Assembly: GCA_934597125.1 (NCBI GenBank)
Contig: CAKTQM010000032.1
Span: 1-18,656, forward strand
Source of the DNA: an uncultured Oscillospiraceae bacterium
GTDB lineage: Bacteria; Bacillota; Clostridia; Oscillospirales; Oscillospiraceae
Reading direction: 5' to 3'
DNA: 18,656 nucleotides
Within the stretch, counting starts at the first letter, position 1. Each line of letters opens with the position of its first letter. The notes beneath the pieces are model-generated. The model saw nothing but the letters and a program-made list of their open reading frames with translations, was not told where the DNA came from and made no database searches. Shown piece by piece: positions 14,641-18,656 of this stretch. The position numbers and the translations under genes are program-made.

Positions 14641-16605
14641 ATGGAACACAACGACACGGCGCAGTCCGTTATCGCCAGAGACGCGGCGGCGGCCATGGCG
14701 GCGGCCGACACTGTTATCCCGACGCGCCCCAGGATCGGCTCTGAGGAGCTGCGCAGGGCCAACGGCATCCTGAAGCGGTACAAGCAGGGCAAGCTCCGCC
14801 TGGAGCAGCGGATCATCGACAACGAGCAGTTCTGGAAGCTGCGCCACTGGGAGCAGATGGAGAAGGAGGGGCACGGCGGCAACAGCGACGATCCCCAGCC
14901 CGCCAGCGGATGGCTGGTGAACTGCATCCTGTCCAAGCATGCCGACGCTATGGACTGCTATCCCTCCCCCACCGTGCTGCCCCGTGAGCCGGACGACAGG
15001 GTGGAGGCACAGAAGCTGAGCCGTATCCTGCCGGTGGTTCTGAAGAAGAACCAGTTCAAGCGGACGTATTCCTCCGCCTGGTGGTACAAGCTGAAGTCCG
15101 GCTGCGCCGTGTACGGCGTATTCTGGGACGGCACGAAGCTGGGCGGGCTGGGGGACATCAGCGTGAAGCGGATGGATCTTCTGAACCTGTTCTGGGAGCC
15201 GGGCATCACGGATATTCAGGACAGCGCGCACTTTTTCTCCACGGAGCTGGTGGACAACGAGAAGCTGCTGGCGGACTATCCCCAGCTGGAGGGAAAGCTG
15301 GGTCGGAGCGGCTTTACACTGAGCCGCTATCTCTATGACGACACGGTGGACACCACCAACAAGTCGCTGGTGGTGGACTGGTACTATCACACCACCGTGG
15401 AGGGGCGGAAGGTGCTGCAATACTGCAAATATGTGGGCGAGACGGTGCTATATGCCACGGAGAACGATACGGTGCAGCCCACGGAGACGCGGTTTTTGGG
15501 CACGGACAAGGAGGGACGGCCCGTCATGGGACAGGCGCCCTGCGGCCCCAGCATGGCACAGCGTGGCTGGTACGACCACGGAAAGTACCCCTTCGTGTTC
15601 GACGTGCTGTTTCCGGAGGAGGGCACGCCCTGCGGATATGGGTACATCGACCTGTGCAAGAGTCCCCAGAAGCAGATCGACCTGATGAATCAGGCGATTT
15701 TGAAAAATACGCTGGCCAACGCCACGCCGCGCTTTTTCATCCGCGCCGACGGGGCGGTGAATGAAAACGAGTACGCCGACTGGACGCGGCCCTTTGTCCA
15801 CACCAACGGTAATCTGGGGGCGGACTCTATCGCGCCTATCCGCGCGGGGAGTCTGGACAGCGTATATGTGGCGATCCTGAACAACAAGATCGGCGAGATG
15901 AAGGAGACGGCGGGCAACCGCGACGTAGCCAACGGCGGCACCGCCGCCGGCGTGACGGCGGGCACCGCCATCGCCGCCCTGCAGGAGAGCGGCGGAAAGC
16001 TGAGCCGCAACATGATCGACGACGGGTACGAGGCCTTTGCCGACGTAGTAACGCTGTGCATTGAGCTGATCCGGCAGTTCTATGAACTGCCCCGTCAGTT
16101 CCGGCTGCTGGGCGCCATGGGAGCGGAGGAGTTCATCAGCTATGACCGCAGCGGCTTGCAGCCCCGCGTGATGGACGACGGGGTAAACGTATCCTACCGC
16201 GTGCCGGAGTTCGATCTGGAGATCGGCGCGGAGCGGGAGAGCCCCTATCGCACGGCGGAGGCCAATCAGCTGGCGCTGCAGCTGTTCCAGATGGGCTTTT
16301 TCCGCGAGGAGCTGGCGGATCAGGCGCTGCGGTGTCTGGAGCTGATGGAGTTCAAGAACAAGGATCAGCTGGCGCGGATCATCTCCGGCGGGCAGACTCA
16401 GGCCAGAGAGATCGCCGCCCTGCGGCAGCAGCTTTTGCAGCTGGCTCAGGTGGTGGACGCGGCCAAGGGCACCCAGCTGACGGAGAGTCTGGCGGCGGAA
16501 CAGGGCATTGCCTCCGCCGCGCCCGACACGGCCCGCGCGGCGGAAACCGCCGGCGCCATGGAGCGCAGCCGAAAGCTGTCACGAGAGGTGGTGCGGCCCC
16601 GATGA
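14641..16605 (+). CDS. Phage portal protein
   Basis: A 654-residue portal, the dodecameric ring at the capsid vertex through which DNA enters. Evidence is the overall pattern: N-terminal LERRI-like segment with DNEQFWKLRHWEQ (60-72), early helices, TYSSAWWYKLKSGCAVYGVFWD, the stem/wing region with PFVFDVLFPEEGTPCGYGYIDLCKSPQKQIDLMNQ split over 314-350, and the central KIGEMKETAGNRDVANGGTAAGVTAGTAIAAL region typical of P22-like portals. A Gln/Ala-rich C-terminal helix follows (about 590-620). ATG 14641 has AAGGAGG five bases upstream; the open frame from 14413 has no start signal. It is the first gene of the cassette, overlaps Prp by ATGA, and no terminase lies before it. Confidence 0.85.
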   Translation: MEHNDTAQSVIARDAAAAMAAADTVIPTRPRIGSEELRRANGILKRYKQGKLRLEQRIIDNEQFWKLRHWEQMEKEGHGGNSDDPQPASGWLVNCILSKHADAMDCYPSPTVLPREPDDRVEAQKLSRILPVVLKKNQFKRTYSSAWWYKLKSGCAVYGVFWDGTKLGGLGDISVKRMDLLNLFWEPGITDIQDSAHFFSTELVDNEKLLADYPQLEGKLGRSGFTLSRYLYDDTVDTTNKSLVVDWYYHTTVEGRKVLQYCKYVGETVLYATENDTVQPTETRFLGTDKEGRPVMGQAPCGPSMAQRGWYDHGKYPFVFDVLFPEEGTPCGYGYIDLCKSPQKQIDLMNQAILKNTLANATPRFFIRADGAVNENEYADWTRPFVHTNGNLGADSIAPIRAGSLDSVYVAILNNKIGEMKETAGNRDVANGGTAAGVTAGTAIAALQESGGKLSRNMIDDGYEAFADVVTLCIELIRQFYELPRQFRLLGAMGAEEFISYDRSGLQPRVMDDGVNVSYRVPEFDLEIGAERESPYRTAEANQLALQLFQMGFFREELADQALRCLELMEFKNKDQLARIISGGQTQAREIAALRQQLLQLAQVVDAAKGTQLTESLAAEQGIASAAPDTARAAETAGAMERSRKLSREVVRPR

Positions 16606-16904
16606 TCCGTGTGGTCATACGTGAAAACGCCGTGTGGGCCTATGGCCACAGCGGGCGCGGCCCCAAGGGGCGGGATGTGGTATGCGCCGCCGTCAGTATG
16701 CTGATGGAGGCCACCGCCGCCGCGCTGGAGCAGCAGGATCGGCTGGCGCTGTGCTATTTCGGCAGCGGCTTCGGTTCCATCATCGCGGCGGAGGACTGCG
16801 AAACGCTGGAGGTGGCGCGACAGGGCTTTTTCCTGCTGGCGCGGCACTGTGGGAATGATGTGAAGGTGAAAGACCTTCGGACAAGGAGGATACGGCATGC
16901 ATGA
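16602..16904 (+). CDS. prp: Prp-family cysteine protease in a phage head cassette
   Basis: A 100-residue protein matching the ribosomal-processing cysteine protease Prp, which in Firmicutes removes the N-terminal extension of ribosomal protein L27. Seen: MIRVVIREN start, YGHSG with His16, GRDVVCAAVSMLM with Cys28. The 12-residue spacing of His and Cys equals that of the S. aureus catalytic pair as I recall it (22 and 34). Length is about that of host Prp. The ATG overlaps the portal stop (ATGA), implying coupled translation, and the stop overlaps the scaffold start. Host prp normally sits between rplU and rpmA, so this is a second, phage copy. The adjacent major capsid protein carries a Prp-type cleavage signal, so the likely role is head-protein maturation. 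Confidence 0.85.
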   Translation: MIRVVIRENAVWAYGHSGRGPKGRDVVCAAVSMLMEATAAALEQQDRLALCYFGSGFGSIIAAEDCETLEVARQGFFLLARHCGNDVKVKDLRTRRIRHA

Positions 16905-17469
16905 GGAGCAGAAACTGACCGCCGCAGTGGAGGCGGAGGACTCGCCGGAGACGGACTGCGCGGCGGAATTTGAGGCGCTGATCCAGGGACGGTGCAGGCA
17001 GCCCTTTCAGCAGCGGGTGCAGAAAATTCTGGAGGGACGGCTGCGCTCGCTGCGGCAGGAGAACGAGGCGCTGCGCCGTCAGGCGGCACGGCAGCGGGAA
17101 TTTGAGACCGGCTGCGTGGAGCGGCTGGCCCGCGAGGCGGAGGACATCCGCCGCGCCTACGATGGCTTTGACTGGCAGCGGGAGATGCGGGATCCGGCCT
17201 TTGGCCGCCTGATCGCGGCGGGGGTGGACGGCCGCACCGCCTATGAGGTGATCCACAGCCGCGAGCTGCTGACGCAGGCCGTACGCTACGGCGCGCAGCG
17301 GGCGGCGGAGCAGCTGAGCCGCTCTATCGCCAGCGGCGGGCGGCGGGTGGCGGAAAACGGCGGCCGCGGCAGCAGCGCCGTGACCCGCACCGATCCCAGG
17401 GCACTGGACTCCGCCCAGCTGGCGGAGATCCGGAAGCGGGTGCAGCAGGGAGAGAAGATCCGGTTTTAA
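16897..17469 (+). CDS. Phage head scaffolding-like protein
   Basis: A 190-residue, highly charged, mostly helical protein without hydrophobic segments. A coiled coil covers about 45-90 (RLRSLRQENEALRRQAARQ), followed by RDPAFGRLIAAG and the basic C-terminus AQLAEIRKRVQQGEKIRF. This layout and the position between portal/protease and major capsid genes fit scaffold proteins, whose basic C-terminal helices bind the capsid protein during procapsid assembly. ATG 16897 has AAGGAGG seven bases upstream and overlaps the Prp stop by eight bases. Unlike the 80-alpha scaffold, no LQxFA cleavage signal is visible at its N-terminus. The assignment rests on position and composition. Confidence 0.75.
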   Translation: MHEEQKLTAAVEAEDSPETDCAAEFEALIQGRCRQPFQQRVQKILEGRLRSLRQENEALRRQAARQREFETGCVERLAREAEDIRRAYDGFDWQREMRDPAFGRLIAAGVDGRTAYEVIHSRELLTQAVRYGAQRAAEQLSRSIASGGRRVAENGGRGSSAVTRTDPRALDSAQLAEIRKRVQQGEKIRF

Positions 17470-17526
17470 GGGGAAAAAGCCTGCTTTTCAGTGTCGGGCA
17501 GAAGATTCAACGGGTACCGCAGCACT

Positions 17527-17607
17527 CTGTAGGGGCGGACGACTCTATCCGCCCGCCGAAAAACGCAGGGGCACCGTTAGGGCCGACAGAGCCGTCCGCC
17601 CCTACAG
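17527..17607. repeat. Short palindromic element, family A, copy 3
   Basis: An 81-bp element with perfect 15-base terminal inverted repeats, CTGTAGGGGCGGACG and CGTCCGCCCCTACAG. It lies 57 bases after the scaffold stop, inside the phage cassette, and belongs to the family also found in host intergenic gaps at 2185 and 7708. Confidence 0.88.
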
Positions 17608-17645
17608 CAGCTCAAGTTTTGCTGTGTAAAGCAAGATGGATGCTG

Positions 17646-17727
17646 CGGCGGCATAGCCGCCGAGATCGGAATGACAGGGCAGGCAGTCACAGTGGGGCTT
17701 TGATATAGATGCCCGGTAATACCGGGC
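17646..17727. repeat. Two stem-loops between scaffold and capsid genes
   Basis: CGGCGGC/GCCGCCG (17646-17652, 17656-17662) and GCCCGGT/ACCGGGC (17711-17717, 17721-17727) are perfect 7-bp stems with three-base loops. Neither is followed by a T-tract. Together with the family A copy they fill the 366-bp gap 17470-17835, which holds no other gene that I can support. Confidence 0.6.
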
Positions 17728-17835
17728 GGGGTCGCGGGCTACCGCAGACAACACTTTTTTCGGGCGCGGAGGCGCTCCCGCCGCCGGGGAGCAGAGGATA
17801 CTTGGACAAACGATTTGACAAAGGAGAGTTTTACC

Positions 17836-18656
17836 ATGACTTTTGAACACACTTTTGACCTGCAGCGCTTTGCCGAGAGCAACGTGCAGACCACCGGCAC
17901 TCAGGCTCTGAGCGCCGAAATGAAGACGTACTACGGCATGGAGCTGCTGGAAAACGCCAAGCCCGCGCTGGTACACAATCAGTTCGCCGCCACCAAGCCC
18001 CTGCCTGTGGGCGGCGGCAAGACGGTGGAGTGGCGCAAGTTCGGCAGCTTTGACAAGGCGCTGACGCCCCTGACCGAGGGCGTGACCCCCGACGGCAGCG
18101 GCATCACCGTCAGCTACATCACCAAGGAGCTGAGCCAGTATGGCGATTACACCACCGTGTCCGACATGCTGGATCTGACGGCCATCGACGATGTGGTGCT
18201 GGAGATCACCGACCGCCACGGCGCCAACATGGGTCTGACCCTGGACACCGTGACCCGCAATGAGATCCAGCAGGGCACCCACGTGATCTATGCCCCCGGC
18301 AGGGACGCCGACGGCAAGAAGGTGGAAGTGCTGTACCGCCGTGAGCTGGACAAGAGCTGCGTGATGACCGCCGAGCTGGTGGCCCGCGCCGCCACGGAAC
18401 TGAAAAAGATGAATGCCCCCACCTTTGACGGCAAGTATGTGTGCATTATCCATCCCAGCGTGGCCTTTGACCTGCGCAACGACCCCGACTGGGTAGCCGC
18501 CCACCAGTACGCCGCCGCCACGGAGCTGTTCTCCGGCGAGATCGGCGAGCTGCACGGCGTGCGTTTTGTGGAGACCACGGAGGCCAAGATCTTCCGCGGC
18601 GACGATCTGGCCAGCGACAGCCGCACCCTGACCGCCAGCGCCGCCGCCAGCAATTC
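17836..18656 (+). CDS. N4-gp56 family major capsid protein, partial (cut by window end)
   Basis: The first 273 residues of an open frame running off the right edge. After a short leader the protein reads YYGMELLENAKPALVHNQF, then VGGGKTVEWRKFGSF, ALTPLTEGVTPDG, QYGDYTTVSDMLDLTAID and GLTLDTVTRNEIQQGTHVIYAPG, the conserved order of the N4-gp56 major capsid family with an HK97-like fold. ATG 17836 has AAGGAGAG nine bases upstream. The N-terminus MTFEHTFDLQRFA-ESN matches the LxLQxFA signal of Prp-processed proteins, predicting cleavage after Ala13 (bases 17872-17874). The phage Prp gene lies 932 bases upstream. The C-terminal part is missing from the window. Confidence 0.92.
   Translation, partial: MTFEHTFDLQRFAESNVQTTGTQALSAEMKTYYGMELLENAKPALVHNQFAATKPLPVGGGKTVEWRKFGSFDKALTPLTEGVTPDGSGITVSYITKELSQYGDYTTVSDMLDLTAIDDVVLEITDRHGANMGLTLDTVTRNEIQQGTHVIYAPGRDADGKKVEVLYRRELDKSCVMTAELVARAATELKKMNAPTFDGKYVCIIHPSVAFDLRNDPDWVAAHQYAAATELFSGEIGELHGVRFVETTEAKIFRGDDLASDSRTLTASAAASN

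Noticed and set aside
16332..16601. Upstream extension of the Prp frame inside the portal gene
   Set aside because: Out of frame with the portal coding sequence; ATG 16602 gives the normal Prp N-terminus.
17602..18555. Minus-strand open frame of 317 codons opposite the capsid gene
   Set aside because: Antisense shadow of the N4-gp56 capsid protein and of the repeat-containing gap; no recognisable motifs.

Overview
The window looks like chromosomal DNA of a high-GC gut-type Clostridia, most likely an Oscillospiraceae relative. I infer this from the ecfA1-ecfA2-ecfT-truA gene order, a T-box leader, a ClpE-type unfoldase, an EFR1-type flavodoxin/ferredoxin, strong AGGAGG ribosome sites, and two families of short palindromic repeats in the intergenic gaps. 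No RNA gene or taxon marker fixes the species.

Layout. 1-710 is a non-coding regulatory region, AT-richer than the rest at its left end. It holds two palindromes, a T-box leader with terminator whose specifier reads best as UAC (Tyr), and a possible 17-codon leader ORF. It precedes a 482-residue tyrosine phenol-lyase/tryptophanase family protein (711-2159, +) that keeps the PLP lysine and tyrosine-type substrate residues but has lost a cofactor-contacting arginine. Next, on the minus strand, comes a GNAT-nitroreductase fusion (3346-2303). To its right lies a compact minus-strand operon: clpE-like (7511-5184), a 69-residue Cys-rich protein, an EFR1-type flavodoxin/ferredoxin and a YjjG-type HAD phosphatase (ending at 3405). 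A 380-bp gap (7512-7891) full of repeat elements separates this from a second minus-strand operon, read from a near-consensus sigma-A promoter at 14443-14471: a class I rRNA methyltransferase, ecfA1, ecfA2, ecfT, truA, a DUF5711-like membrane protein and CvpA. A second repeat family interrupts that operon twice and brackets ecfA2-ecfT as direct repeats.

From 14641 to the right edge the plus strand carries a phage head cassette: portal, a Prp-family cysteine protease overlapping the portal stop by ATGA, a scaffold-like protein, and an N4-gp56-family major capsid protein cut by the window end. The capsid protein starts MTFEHTFDLQRFA, which matches the LxLQxFA signal that Prp cleaves in ribosomal protein L27 and in Staphylococcus phage 80-alpha head proteins. 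The gene order and the cleavage signal together suggest a phage-encoded capsid-maturation system built on a ribosomal-processing protease. No terminase or integrase lies to the left of the portal, and a host-type repeat sits between scaffold and capsid genes, so this may be a remnant, rearranged or domesticated prophage.

The strongest leads are the Prp/capsid pairing, the tyrosine-type T-box in front of a divergent tyrosine phenol-lyase homologue, and the GNAT-nitroreductase fusion.
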